Positions 14,817 to 23,048 are shown, numbered from the stretch's first letter. The stretch: DNA of 32,790 bases from Planctomycetota bacterium (GCA_021413805.1 JAIOPR010000098.1:1-32790), one strand, 5' to 3'. Numbers and translations: made by a program. The notes: generated by a model from the letters alone, not told the origin.

Positions 14817-15321
14817 CGCTGAGGCTCGTCAGGAGGTCGATGTACTCGACGGACTGGTTGTCCTCGAGGACGTCCATGTTCTGGACGGTGTCGAGGTTTT
14901 CATAAAGGTCGAGGTTCTGGACGACGGCCTGCTCGTCCGCGGGAAGCTGGCTGATGACGCGTTCGTACTCCGAAGCGGAGTTCGCGCGGAAGCCCGGCCC
15001 GAGCATCATGGTGACGCCGAAGGCCAGCAGAACGATGGCGGCGGAAGCGATGATCGGGAGGTGGCGGCGGAGCTTGTGCGTCCATCGCCGCTCGACTTCC
15101 AGCTGCAGACGCGCGGCCTCAAGAAGTCGGGCCGGAAGCTGGCCGCTGACGTTGCGTCCCGGGTAGTAGCCGAGCAGGCGCCACGTTTCGCGCATCGCGC
15201 TGGCCTCTTTGCTGCAGGCCGGGCACCCCTTGATGTGCGCTTCCACCTTCGCCGCGCCGGAAGCGTCCAGCCGCCGGTCGAGGAAAGCGAGGAGGTCATT
15301 TTCGTGGTCTTTGCAGCTCAC
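14803..15321 (-). CDS. Membrane anti-sigma factor with N-terminal zinc finger
   Basis: About 172 aa from a GTG at 15319-15321; an upstream in-frame GTG at 15405 is the alternative, and neither has a good Shine-Dalgarno. The shorter start puts the zinc-finger domain at the very N-terminus, as in the family: 'DHENDLLAFLDRRLDASGAAKVEAHIKGCPAC' with the Hx3Cx2C zinc motif. One membrane helix follows (LPIIASAAIVLLAFGVTMML), then an acidic external tail with a six-residue repeat (NLDLYE, NLDTVQ, NMDVLE). Such proteins hold an ECF sigma factor at the membrane until stress. No sigma-factor gene is adjacent: the next gene upstream is DnaA-like. The cluster continues with the DUF3106 protein. Confidence 0.8.
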   Translation of the reverse strand: MSCKDHENDLLAFLDRRLDASGAAKVEAHIKGCPACSKEASAMRETWRLLGYYPGRNVSGQLPARLLEAARLQLEVERRWTHKLRRHLPIIASAAIVLLAFGVTMMLGPGFRANSASEYERVISQLPADEQAVVQNLDLYENLDTVQNMDVLEDNQSVEYIDLLTSLSDEDF

Positions 15322-15501
15322 GAGGATAGAACCCCGCGCCGGGGCAGAAGTTTCGAGAGAAACGGTGTGAATTCTCGCGTGCCGGCGCAATTCCGAGGAA
15401 CACACAACTCTTTACGCACAAACATCTTAGGACGGAGTCACGAGGAACGGCCCGCGGCGGATGCCGCTTCGGGCGAAATGAACGCTCGTTTCCGTACCTC
15501 C

Positions 15502-16593
15502 CTACCCCGGCAACTTCGCCCCCCCGACCGCCCTTTGCTCCGTCGCCGCCACCACCCGCGTCAGCTCCTTGTCACTCGCAAGATCCAGCGCCACCTTCCG
15601 GCACGCGTACAGCACCGTCGCGTGATTCCTCCCGCCGAAATAGGCCGCGATCTCCTGAAGCGAATGCGCCGTGAGCTTCTTCGCGAGGTGAAAGCAGACG
15701 TGCCGCGGCACCGTCAGCCTCCGCGAACGGCCGCTTCCGGAAATCTCCGCGGGCTTGAGGCCATAGTGCCCGGCGACGGCGGCGACGATGGCATGGAGCG
15801 TCGGTCCTGGCGGGCGGACAGGGCCGGCAGCGGCGGTCGCCGCGCCCACCGAAATTGTCGCGAGTTCGCGCATCCGCCCCCAGCGCGCCAGGACATCGCG
15901 AGCGCTTCCGGCAGGAGAAGCGGCCGCCGCGAGGATGTCGGGGGAAAGGGTGCGCCTGTCCCGCAGGGCGGCGAGTTGGAGGAGGTTCCGGCGGCCGGCG
16001 TCGTCCGGGGGTTCGATGCGCACCTGCATGGCGGCGGCGAGGCGGGACGCGAGGGGGCGGTTCAGGCCGGTGATGTCGCGCGGCTTCACGCGGCTGGACA
16101 GGACGACGTTGCGGCCGGCGGATTCGAGATGGTCGAACAGGTGGAGGAACTCTTCCTGTGTGGCAGGGCGGGTGGAGAGGCGATCGACGTCGTCGAGGAG
16201 AAGGACCTCGGTAGAGCGGTATTTCTGCCGGAACGCGGCCATGTGCCCCTGGGTGGCGGCGTAGGTGAACTGCCGCATGAAATCGTCGCAGCTGGCGCGG
16301 GCGATGGCCGTGCGACGGCCGGGGGCGTCGCGCAGCCCGGCATCGACGGCCGCCAGGAGATGCGATTTCCCGTTTCCTTCGCCGCCGGTGACCAGCAGAA
16401 CCCGCGACCAGGCGCCGCGCGTCTCGACAAACCGGCGGGCCGCCTCGTGCGCGAGGCGGTTCCACGGCCCGACCACCGTCGCCGCCAGCGTCGCCCCCTC
16501 GGGCGCCGACGCAGCACGATCCCCGCGGACGGCTGCCGGTGAAGGCGGCGCCGCTTTCGCCCTCGGTTCCCCGAGAGCCGTCACGGTCGCCAT
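15502..16593 (-). CDS. Short DnaA-like replication initiator lacking domain I
   Basis: The 363-aa reading from ATG 16591-16593 (Shine-Dalgarno AGGGGAG) carries the AAA+ domain with Walker A GGEGNGKSH (about residues 70-78), Walker B LLLDDVD (131-137) and the 'ASRLA' arginine-finger region. It also has DnaA domain IV (about 267-347) with the signature GGRNHATVLYACRKV. Before the AAA+ core there are only some 40 low-complexity residues, so the DnaB-binding domain I of typical DnaA (about 450 aa) is absent. An earlier in-frame ATG at 16707 adds 38 residues that also do not resemble domain I. It could be the organism's main initiator in reduced form or a second paralogue. No dnaN, gyrB or DnaA-box cluster is nearby, so this is not a typical origin. 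Confidence 0.8.
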   Translation of the reverse strand: MATVTALGEPRAKAAPPSPAAVRGDRAASAPEGATLAATVVGPWNRLAHEAARRFVETRGAWSRVLLVTGGEGNGKSHLLAAVDAGLRDAPGRRTAIARASCDDFMRQFTYAATQGHMAAFRQKYRSTEVLLLDDVDRLSTRPATQEEFLHLFDHLESAGRNVVLSSRVKPRDITGLNRPLASRLAAAMQVRIEPPDDAGRRNLLQLAALRDRRTLSPDILAAAASPAGSARDVLARWGRMRELATISVGAATAAAGPVRPPGPTLHAIVAAVAGHYGLKPAEISGSGRSRRLTVPRHVCFHLAKKLTAHSLQEIAAYFGGRNHATVLYACRKVALDLASDKELTRVVAATEQRAVGGAKLPG

Positions 16594-16710
16594 CGCTCCC
16601 CTGTCTCTTTCTTCTGCCCGGGACGCAAGGGGGCCGCACGATGATGGATGAATGAGTGCGAGTTCCTGCCAGGCCCCTCTTCGCGCCACGCCGGACTCGT
16701 TCCGCACATG

Positions 16711-16740
16711 ATTCTAGGGGCGCCCCCGGCCGCGCCGCAA
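16711..16740 (-). promoter_or_regulatory. Candidate promoter of the dnaA-like gene
   Basis: On the minus strand TTGCGG (16740 to 16735) and TAGAAT (16716 to 16711) are 18 nt apart, leaving a leader of about 110 nt before the ATG at 16593. The rest of the 267-nt gap 16594-16860 shows only an A/T-rich patch at 16750-16775. No terminator for the amidase operon was found there. Confidence 0.35.
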
Positions 16741-16860
16741 ACACTCCGCTTCATTTTTATTTCGGTGAAAAAAAGAACGCGGGGCTGGAAGCGCCTGAAT
16801 TCGCGCCGCTGCGGGCAGGGCGAGGACCGCGCCGCGCGATGGGACGAATGCCGCGGATTG

Positions 16861-17595
16861 CTATTTCAGCGCCTGCCGCACGTCCTCGCGGAGCCGCTCA
16901 AGCGGAAAGTTCTTCCCCGGGCACTCTGTCGGCTCCCCGCGGACTTCGCCGTGAGGCAGGATCCGGTCAGGCGTGATCGAATATCGTTTTGCCAGCCACA
17001 CGACGAGGTCGCGCAGCCCCGGGTACACCTCCTCCGGGAACTCGACCTCCTGGTAGTTCCCGACCACGCAGATCCCGATCCCGTGCTGGTTGTACTTCGT
17101 AGCCTTCGCCCCGGCGTGGGCGCCTTGCAGCTGCTCGATCCATCGCCCGCCGACTTCGACCGCCCCGACGGGAGACCCGTTCCCGTTCCCGACGACAAAG
17201 TGGTACCCCAGCCCGTGCTCCCACCCCTTCTCCTCGCGGTGGTACTTGTCGAACTCCGCCGCGTTCCCGTGCGCCCCGGCGCTGTGGTGCACAACGATGT
17301 ACAGCCACTCGCGCGTCTCCGGCCGAACCAGCTGGCCCTCGATAGGCACCAGCGATTCGGGAAGCGGCGGAATCGCAGCGAACGGGACGCCGGGCAGCGG
17401 CTGAAGCGGCGGCGCCCCGGAATCCGCAGGGGGCCGCGGCTTCGGGTGTCGATCGAATGGCCACGGGAGCGTAGGCGGCTTCCAGGCCCGGGACCTCCCG
17501 CCCGCAGCACGGGGCGTCAGCGCAAACCCGTAGATGATCGCGTAGAACGCCACCACCGCGAAAGCGAGCCGGCCGGGCCGGGGGCGCACGTTCAC
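16861..17595 (-). CDS. Membrane-anchored N-acetylmuramoyl-L-alanine amidase (Amidase_2/PGRP fold)
   Basis: This 244-aa protein starts at GTG 17593-17595 with GGAGGGG upstream, 19 nt after the fabF stop. An N-terminal signal anchor (LAFAVVAFYAIIYGFAL) is followed by a Pro-rich linker of some 60 residues and an amidase_2 domain from about residue 90. It has zinc ligands in 'IVVHHSAG', 'ILPHGEVRG' and 'TECPGK' (His, His, Cys) and the 'GLGYHFVVGNGNG' strand. It would cleave the amide between MurNAc and L-Ala in peptidoglycan, or recycle fragments. Placement behind acpP-fabF suggests coordinated lipid and wall synthesis. Confidence 0.85.
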   Translation of the reverse strand: MNVRPRPGRLAFAVVAFYAIIYGFALTPRAAGGRSRAWKPPTLPWPFDRHPKPRPPADSGAPPLQPLPGVPFAAIPPLPESLVPIEGQLVRPETREWLYIVVHHSAGAHGNAAEFDKYHREEKGWEHGLGYHFVVGNGNGSPVGAVEVGGRWIEQLQGAHAGAKATKYNQHGIGICVVGNYQEVEFPEEVYPGLRDLVVWLAKRYSITPDRILPHGEVRGEPTECPGKNFPLERLREDVRQALK

Positions 17596-17614
17596 AGGCC
17601 CCTCCGCGAGCTGC

Positions 17615-18859
17615 CTAGTTGCGGAACTTCCCGACCAGCACGGCCGAGTTGTGCCCGCCAAACCCGAACGAATTCGAAAGCGCGTACTTCTGCTCCACCT
17701 TCCGCGCCACGTTCGGAATATAGTCGAGGTCGCATTCCGGATCCTTCGACTCCTGGTTGATCGTCGGGTGCAGCACATCGCGCTGGACACTCATCGCCGC
17801 GACCGCGAGCTCAATGCCGCCCGCCGCTCCCAGCGTATGCCCCATCATCGACTTCGTGCTCGAGATCGGAAGCTTCCGCGCGTAATCGCCAAACGCCAGC
17901 TTGATCCCCTTCGTCTCGATCGCGTCGTTCATCGGCGTGGATGTCCCGTGCGCGTTGATGTACGTCACTTCCTCCGGCCGCACGTTCCCGTCCTTCAACG
18001 CCATCAGCATGCACGCCGCCGCGCCTGATCCGTCCGGGTCCGGTGCCGTGATGTGGTACGAGTCCGCGCTTGACCCGATGCCAAGCACCTCGGCATAGAT
18101 CTTCGCGCCCCTCTTCACCGCCAGGTCCAGCCGCTCGAACACCAGGATCGCCGCGCCTTCGCCCAGCACAAACCCGTCCCGCTCCTTGTCGAACGGCCGG
18201 CTCGCCTTCTCCGGCGCTTCGTTCCGCGTCGAAAGAGCCTTCAGCGCCATGAACCCGGCCAGGCCGCTCGGCGTCAATGCCGCTTCGCACCCGCCCGTCA
18301 GCATCAGGTCCGCTTCGCCGTACTGGATGGCACGAAGCGCGCTCCCCATGGCATGGTTCGCGCTGGCGCAGGCGCTGGCGACGGCCCAGTTCGGCCCCTT
18401 GAGCCCGAACCGGATGGAGAGCTGGCCGGGGACGGCGTTGGTCATCAGCTTGGGGATGAAGAATGCGCTGACGCGGCCGGGTCCCTTTTCGAAGAGCCTG
18501 CGATGCTGTTCTTCGAGTTCCCTGAGTCCGCCGATCCCCGAGCCGACGATGCAACCGGAACGGGCCCGGTCGATCTTCTCGAGGTTCAGCTCCGAGTCCT
18601 GGACGGCAAGGGTCCCGGCGGCGATGCCGAACTGGGAGAAGCGGTCGAGCCGCTTTGCCTCGCGTTCGTCGATCCACCGGCCGGGCTCAAAATCGACGCA
18701 CTCTGCGCCGATGGTGGTGTCGAAGCCCTTGGTGTCGAAGGACTTGATCGGACGGACACCGCTGCGACCGGCAAGGAGCGCCTTCCAGATTTCTTCCCGA
18801 TCACACCCGAGGGGGGTGACGAGGCCGATTCCGGTGATCGCGACGCGGTGACGGGACAT
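17615..18859 (-). CDS. fabF: 3-oxoacyl-[acyl-carrier-protein] synthase II
   Basis: FabF elongates acyl-ACP by condensation with malonyl-ACP in type II fatty acid synthesis. The 414-aa length is standard. The catalytic triad is complete: C164 (VASACASANHAMGSA), H304 (NAHGTSTPMND) and H341 (SMMGHTLGAAG). The conserved lysine in 'SSTKSMMGH' and the glycine-rich C-terminus 'NSFGFGGHNSAVLV' are present. The active-site context ACASANHA differs slightly from the common ACATGTHA, which may hint at a KAS subfamily. The start is one base after the acpP stop, so the two are co-translated. The usual fabH/fabD/fabG neighbours are absent. Confidence 0.94.
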   Translation of the reverse strand: MSRHRVAITGIGLVTPLGCDREEIWKALLAGRSGVRPIKSFDTKGFDTTIGAECVDFEPGRWIDEREAKRLDRFSQFGIAAGTLAVQDSELNLEKIDRARSGCIVGSGIGGLRELEEQHRRLFEKGPGRVSAFFIPKLMTNAVPGQLSIRFGLKGPNWAVASACASANHAMGSALRAIQYGEADLMLTGGCEAALTPSGLAGFMALKALSTRNEAPEKASRPFDKERDGFVLGEGAAILVFERLDLAVKRGAKIYAEVLGIGSSADSYHITAPDPDGSGAAACMLMALKDGNVRPEEVTYINAHGTSTPMNDAIETKGIKLAFGDYARKLPISSTKSMMGHTLGAAGGIELAVAAMSVQRDVLHPTINQESKDPECDLDYIPNVARKVEQKYALSNSFGFGGHNSAVLVGKFRN

Positions 18860-18860
18860 C

Positions 18861-19106
18861 TTACTTCACGTTTTTGGTGATGTAATTGATGGCATCGCCG
18901 ACGGTCTGGATCTTCTCGGCTTCCTCGTCGGGGATGGAGAGATCGAAGGCGTCTTCGATTTCCATGACGAGCTCGACGGTGTCGAGTGAATCGGCGCCCA
19001 GGTCGTTGACGAACGAAGTCTGGGGATTGACCTTCTCTTTGCCGACGCCAAGCTGCTTGCAGACGATCTCGATGACCTTGTCCTGGATTTCCTGCGGGGA
19101 CGGCAT
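18861..19106 (-). CDS. acpP: Acyl carrier protein
   Basis: The 81-aa acidic protein has the invariant DSL motif ([13 protein letters not shown], phosphopantetheine serine S40) and typical four-helix ACP spacing ('[20 protein letters not shown]'). GGAGGG lies 6-7 nt before the ATG. It carries growing acyl chains and is the first gene of the acpP-fabF-amidase operon, with a good promoter at 19150-19177. Confidence 0.97.
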   Translation of the reverse strand: MPSPQEIQDKVIEIVCKQLGVGKEKVNPQTSFVNDLGADSLDTVELVMEIEDAFDLSIPDEEAEKIQTVGDAINYITKNVK

Positions 19107-19149
19107 GCGAGCCCTCCGACGTTAATGGGGGTGACGAATAAGGGCGGGA

Positions 19150-19177
19150 ATTGTAGGGACGAGAAAACGAAAGGCAA
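19150..19177 (-). promoter_or_regulatory. Promoter of the acpP-fabF-amidase operon
   Basis: On the minus strand TTGCCT (19177 to 19172) and TACAAT (19155 to 19150) are separated by 16 nt, with four and five consensus matches. A leader of about 35-40 nt with a Shine-Dalgarno follows. The -10 and its seven downstream bases are identical to those at the bPH2 promoter (2092-2104). Confidence 0.6.
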
Positions 19178-19221
19178 CGAAAACCTGAGGACGGGAACCG
19201 GGAAAGTCTCACCTCCGAAAG

Positions 19222-19632
19222 TCAGGCGGATTTGTGGCTGTTCAGTTCGATCAGGACCCCACGCGTATCGCGAGGGCTCAGGAAATTCACCCTCATTCCG
19301 CCGGAGCCATCACGCGGCTCCGGATAAACCGGTTTGTACCCCTGCAGCTCGAGCGACTTCGTGGCGCTGTCAACGTCCGGCACCTCGAGGCAGATATGGT
19401 GAATCCCCTCGCCGCGTTTTTCGAGAAACTTCGTGATCGCCGACTCCCCTTCGAGCGGCTCGATCAGTTCCAGGCACGTGTTCGCGAACCTGACTTTCGC
19501 AACCCTCACCTTCATTTCTGCCACGACCTCGAACTCGACTTCGGCGTTCGGATCGAGGGAGCGGTAAAACGGAAGCGCGTCCTCGATGCGACGGACAGCA
19601 ATCCCGACATGGTTAAGGGAAGTCCGTGTCAT
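19222..19632 (-). CDS. mce: Methylmalonyl-CoA epimerase
   Basis: This 136-aa vicinal-oxygen-chelate protein interconverts (S)- and (R)-methylmalonyl-CoA, linking propionyl-CoA carboxylase to the mutase. Metal ligands are visible as H in 'LNHVGIAV', H in 'GEGIHHICLEV' and E in 'GVLIELNSHKSA', and the middle motif 'ANTCLELIEPL' is typical. I chose the ATG at 19632, which places LNHVGIAV near the N-terminus as in homologues; an ATG ten codons upstream (19662) is possible, and neither has a clear Shine-Dalgarno. It lies on the same strand as the carboxylase-mutase operon but is separated from it by the plus-strand DUF4010 gene. Confidence 0.9.
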   Translation of the reverse strand: MTRTSLNHVGIAVRRIEDALPFYRSLDPNAEVEFEVVAEMKVRVAKVRFANTCLELIEPLEGESAITKFLEKRGEGIHHICLEVPDVDSATKSLELQGYKPVYPEPRDGSGGMRVNFLSPRDTRGVLIELNSHKSA

Positions 19633-19827
19633 GTTCAGCCGGTGGTCTGCCGGCGGCGACATCCTACATGGAATCTGCGGCAGGCCAAGGAACGGTTAGC
19701 GTTTCCGTGACAGAAAATGGCGCCGCGCAAGGGCTTCGCGCGGCCCCGGGACGCCCGAAACTCCCGGTTCCCCGGCCCGATTGGATCTCTCCTTTTATTT
19801 CGGCGGCCGCGCAGCGAAACTGGGGTC

Positions 19828-21099
19828 ATGCCCGATATTCCCCAGACCGAGTTCTTCGTCCGCGGAGGCGTCGCACTCCTGCTCGGGCTCTCGGTCGGCC
19901 TCGAACGCGAACGCTCCGCCCACGAAGACCATCACGCCCATTTCGCCGGGATCCGCACATTCCCGATCTGCGCCTTGACCGGCTTCCTCTGCGCCCTCCA
20001 CGACGGCACTTCCATGATCGTCGTCGGTTTCGCCGCCGTCGCCGCGCTCGCGGTCGCCGCGTATTTCAAAGCCTCACGCTCGGAACATCCGGGGGTGACC
20101 ACCGAAGCGGCGTACCTCCTGACCTACCTGCTCGGCGCCGGATGCGCGCGGGGGCTGGTCCTGCAGAGTGCCAGCGTCGCCCTCGTGGTCACGACGCTCC
20201 TCGCCGGCCGCGAGCCGCTTCGGCGTTTCGCCCAGACCCTTCCTGAACGGGACCTCGCCGCCGCGCTGAAATTCGGGCTCATCTCCCTCGTGATCCTCCC
20301 GCTCATCCCCAACCGCGATGTCGGCGGCGGCTGGTGGGCCGTGAATTTCTACCAGACGTGGCTCATGGTCGTCCTGATCAGCGGCATCGGGTTCGCGGGA
20401 TACATCCTCACGCGCCTCGTCGGCCCCCGCGCGGGAACCGGGCTTGCCGGGTTTGTGGGAGGCCTCGTTTCCTCAACCGCGGTGACCCTGACATTCAGCA
20501 AGAAGAGCCGGGAAGCGCCGACGCTATCCGCGGCCTGTTCGCTCGCCATCCTCGCGGCCTGTGCCATGCTGTGGCCGAGGGTTCTTGCCGAAGCGTTCAT
20601 CCGGAATCCCGATTTCGGTTTCGAACTGCTGCCGATTGCGGGATTGCTTTTCGGCGTCTCAGCCCTGTTCGTCGCCTTCGCCTGGCGGCAGGCCTCCCAG
20701 GGCGTGCCGACGGGAGAAACCAGCGCGGTGACCTACCGCAACCCCGTCGAACTTCTCCCTGCGATCAAGTTTGCCGCGATTTTCGCGGTCGTCACGATCG
20801 CATTCCGATACGCCCAGCACGGATTTGGCGCGCGGGGCACGCACATCGCCGCCTTCCTCTCCGGCCTCAGCGACATGGACGCCGTCACGCTTTCCATGGC
20901 GAACATGACAAAATCCGGCGCCATCGCGACCGCTCCCGCCATCGGCAACGTGCTCCTCGCGCTGACTTCCAACACGCTCGTGAAGCTCGGGATCGTGGTG
21001 TTCATGGGAAGCGCGGGGACGCGCCGGACGACGGCCATCGGCCTCGGGGCGACGTGTATCGCCGCCATCGCCGCGACGGCATTCGCCCTGCGCGGCTGA
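19828..21099 (+). CDS. MgtC/SapB-DUF4010 family polytopic membrane protein
   Basis: About 423 aa from ATG 19828 (weak TGGGG upstream). An in-frame reading from 19717 adds a basic stretch unlike protein and was not used. The N-terminal third is MgtC-like, with 'GGVALLLGLSVGLERERS' and 'AGIRTFPICALTGFLCA', the conserved membrane motifs of MgtC/SapB. The remainder is DUF4010, with some eight further hydrophobic helices and 'GFVGGLVSSTAVTLTFSKKSRE' and 'HIAAFLSGLSDMDAVTLSM'. Its role, perhaps ion or osmotic homeostasis by analogy with MgtC, is not established. It converges on the mutase gene with a 9-nt gap and no visible terminator. Confidence 0.88.
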   Translation: MPDIPQTEFFVRGGVALLLGLSVGLERERSAHEDHHAHFAGIRTFPICALTGFLCALHDGTSMIVVGFAAVAALAVAAYFKASRSEHPGVTTEAAYLLTYLLGAGCARGLVLQSASVALVVTTLLAGREPLRRFAQTLPERDLAAALKFGLISLVILPLIPNRDVGGGWWAVNFYQTWLMVVLISGIGFAGYILTRLVGPRAGTGLAGFVGGLVSSTAVTLTFSKKSREAPTLSAACSLAILAACAMLWPRVLAEAFIRNPDFGFELLPIAGLLFGVSALFVAFAWRQASQGVPTGETSAVTYRNPVELLPAIKFAAIFAVVTIAFRYAQHGFGARGTHIAAFLSGLSDMDAVTLSMANMTKSGAIATAPAIGNVLLALTSNTLVKLGIVVFMGSAGTRRTTAIGLGATCIAAIAATAFALRG

Positions 21100-21108
21100 C
21101 CCGGCGCA

Positions 21109-22695
21109 CTATTTCGGCGGCACGTATTTCCCGAACGAGCTCTTCATCGCCCCGCAGATTTCGCCGAGCGTCGCGCGCGCCCGGACGGCGGCGAGAATCA
21201 GGGGAACGAGGTTAACCTCCGAGCGCGTCGCGTCGCTCAGCGTCCCCAGAGACTTTTTCACCGCTTCGCCGCTTCGCTTGCGCCGAAGTGTCGCAAGCCG
21301 CTTCGATGCCCGCTCGCGCAATTTCGGCGGGATCTTGAGCGTCGGGATCGAGGGGGCCGCTTCGTCGGCGAACTCGTTGACCCCGACGACGATCGCCTCC
21401 TTCCGGTCCTGGGCGAGCTGCGCGTCGTACGCCGCGCGTTCGATTTCCTTCTGGATGAACCCCGCCTGGATGGCCGCGACGGCGCCGCCGAGGGCGTCCA
21501 CGCGATCCAGGTATTCCTTCGCGCGTTTCTCCAGCTCGTCCGTCATGCGCTCGACAAACCACGACCCGCCGAAAGGGTCCGCCACGGCGGGGACGCCGGT
21601 TTCGAGGGCGAGGATCTGCTGGGTCCGGAGCGCGATCTTGACGGAATCCTCGGTCGGGAGGGCGAGAGCCTCGTCGCGGGAATTTGTGTGGAGCGACTGG
21701 CACCCGCCGAGGGTCGCGGCCATGGCCTGGAGGGCGACGCGGGTGACGTTGTTCTCGGGCTCGCGCGCCGTCAGGGTCGAACCGGCGGTCTGGGCGTGAA
21801 ACCGGAGCATCTGGGCGCGGGGATCGGTGGCGCCGAAGCGGTCCTTCATGATCCCCGCCCAGAGGCGCCGGGCGGCGCGGAACTTCGCGACTTCCTCGAG
21901 GAAATTGTTGTGGGCGTTGAAGAAGAACGAGACCTGGCGGCCGACGGCATTGACGTCCAGCCCGCGTTTGACGCAGTGCGTCAAATACGCGACGCCGTTC
22001 GCCAGCGTGAACCCGATTTCCTGCGCCGCCGTGGAACCGGCTTCGCGGATGTGGTACCCCGAAATCGAAATCGGGTTCCACTTCGGCATCGACTTCACGC
22101 AATGCTCGACGATGTCGGTGGCGAGGCGGAGGCTGGCGGCGGGCGGGTAGATGTAGGTGCCGCGGGCGATGTATTCCTTCAGGACGTCGTTCTGGACGGT
22201 CCCGCCGAGCTTCGAGGCGTCGATGCCGCGCTCTTCTGCGACCGCGACCACGAGCGCGAGGAGCACGGCCGCGGTCGAGTTGATCGTCATGGAGAGCGTC
22301 ACCTGCTCGAGCGGGATTCCCTCCAGGAGTTCCCGCATGTCCTCGATGGAAGCGATTGAAACCCCGACCTTCCCGACCTCGCCTTCCGCCATCGCGTCGT
22401 CCGCGTCGAATCCCATCTGGGTCGGCAGGTCGAACGCGCACGACAGCCCGGTCTGCCCGCGGTCGAGGAGATACCGGAACCGCCGGTTCGTTTCAGCCGC
22501 CGTCCCGAATCCGCTGTACTGGCGCATGGTCCACAGGCGTCCCCGGTACATCTCGCCGTGGATCCCGCGGGTGAACGGGAATTCGCCGGGGCGTGGAAGC
22601 TCCGGGTCGCGGGAAGGAGGTCCGTAGACGGGTGCGACGGGTATCCCGCTGGTCGTCGAGAAGTCCGCTTTCCGCTCGGGGTGCTTCGCGCTCAC
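21109..22695 (-). CDS. mcmA: Methylmalonyl-CoA mutase, catalytic (substrate-binding) subunit of the two-subunit type
   Basis: The 528-aa product is the TIM-barrel part of a B12-dependent acyl-CoA mutase, isomerising methylmalonyl-CoA to succinyl-CoA. Motifs include 'MYRGRLWTMRQYSGFGTAAETN', 'GQTGLSCAFDLPTQMGFD', 'GTVQNDVLKEYIARGTYIYPP' and 'SISGYHIREAGSTAAQEIGF'. The Tyr in MYRGR and the Arg in YIARGTYIYPP sit where MCM, not isobutyryl-CoA mutase, has its substrate ligands. The DxHxxG cobalamin domain is absent, so a separate B12-binding subunit is needed; none is in the window, nor is a MeaB chaperone. It starts at GTG 22695, overlapping the preceding gene (GTGA). Confidence 0.92.
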   Translation of the reverse strand: MSAKHPERKADFSTTSGIPVAPVYGPPSRDPELPRPGEFPFTRGIHGEMYRGRLWTMRQYSGFGTAAETNRRFRYLLDRGQTGLSCAFDLPTQMGFDADDAMAEGEVGKVGVSIASIEDMRELLEGIPLEQVTLSMTINSTAAVLLALVVAVAEERGIDASKLGGTVQNDVLKEYIARGTYIYPPAASLRLATDIVEHCVKSMPKWNPISISGYHIREAGSTAAQEIGFTLANGVAYLTHCVKRGLDVNAVGRQVSFFFNAHNNFLEEVAKFRAARRLWAGIMKDRFGATDPRAQMLRFHAQTAGSTLTAREPENNVTRVALQAMAATLGGCQSLHTNSRDEALALPTEDSVKIALRTQQILALETGVPAVADPFGGSWFVERMTDELEKRAKEYLDRVDALGGAVAAIQAGFIQKEIERAAYDAQLAQDRKEAIVVGVNEFADEAAPSIPTLKIPPKLRERASKRLATLRRKRSGEAVKKSLGTLSDATRSEVNLVPLILAAVRARATLGEICGAMKSSFGKYVPPK

Positions 22696-23048
22696 GACGG
22701 CTTCCCCGGCGCGGGATCGTTCCTGATGTCCGCCATCGTCACGAGTCGCGCCCCGTGCTGGCGGAGGTACCGGGTCACGGCGCGGGAGAGATCCTCGTCC
22801 GCGGCGATGGCCGCAGCCCAGCGTCCCTCGGAGGTTTTCGCCAGCGCGAGACCGGATTCGAGAATGACGAAATCGGCCACGGTGCGGCCGCCCGCAAAAA
22901 GCCGGGCTTCAATTTCCGTGACGGGGACGTTCCGGCCCGGGCGACCGGTCCCCGGCACGTAATCCGGCGTGCGCCCCGGAGGGCCGCTTCGCCCCGAGCC
23001 GCCCGGACGCTTCGGCGCATCCCCGCGATCTCCAGGGCCGGGCCTCAT
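22692..23048 (-). CDS. Unknown 118-aa protein in the propionyl-CoA carboxylase/mutase operon
   Basis: The gene overlaps both neighbours by 4 nt, ATGA with the biotin carrier upstream and GTGA with the mutase downstream, so it is very likely translated. Residues 1-40 are Gly/Pro/Arg-rich and probably disordered. Residues 42-110 look folded: 'VTEIEARLFAGGRTVADFVILESGLALAKTSEGRWAAAIAADEDLSRAVTRYLRQHGARLVTMADI', an alternating strand-helix pattern. It has no signal peptide, no membrane segment, no biotin motif and no DxHxxG cobalamin motif, so it is not the missing B12 subunit. I do not recognise the family. Position suggests an accessory or assembly subunit of the carboxylase or mutase. Confidence 0.7.
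   Translation of the reverse strand: MRPGPGDRGDAPKRPGGSGRSGPPGRTPDYVPGTGRPGRNVPVTEIEARLFAGGRTVADFVILESGLALAKTSEGRWAAAIAADEDLSRAVTRYLRQHGARLVTMADIRNDPAPGKPS

Noticed and set aside
15412-15420. DnaA box (TTACGCACA) near the dnaA-like gene, and GTATCCACA at 2177-2185
   Set aside because: Each is a single site with one mismatch to TTATNCACA. There is no cluster and no AT-rich unwinding element, so this is not evidence of an origin.
22692-23048. The 118-aa protein as the missing B12-binding mutase subunit
   Set aside because: It has no DxHxxG, SxL or GG cobalamin motifs, and its first 40 residues are disordered.
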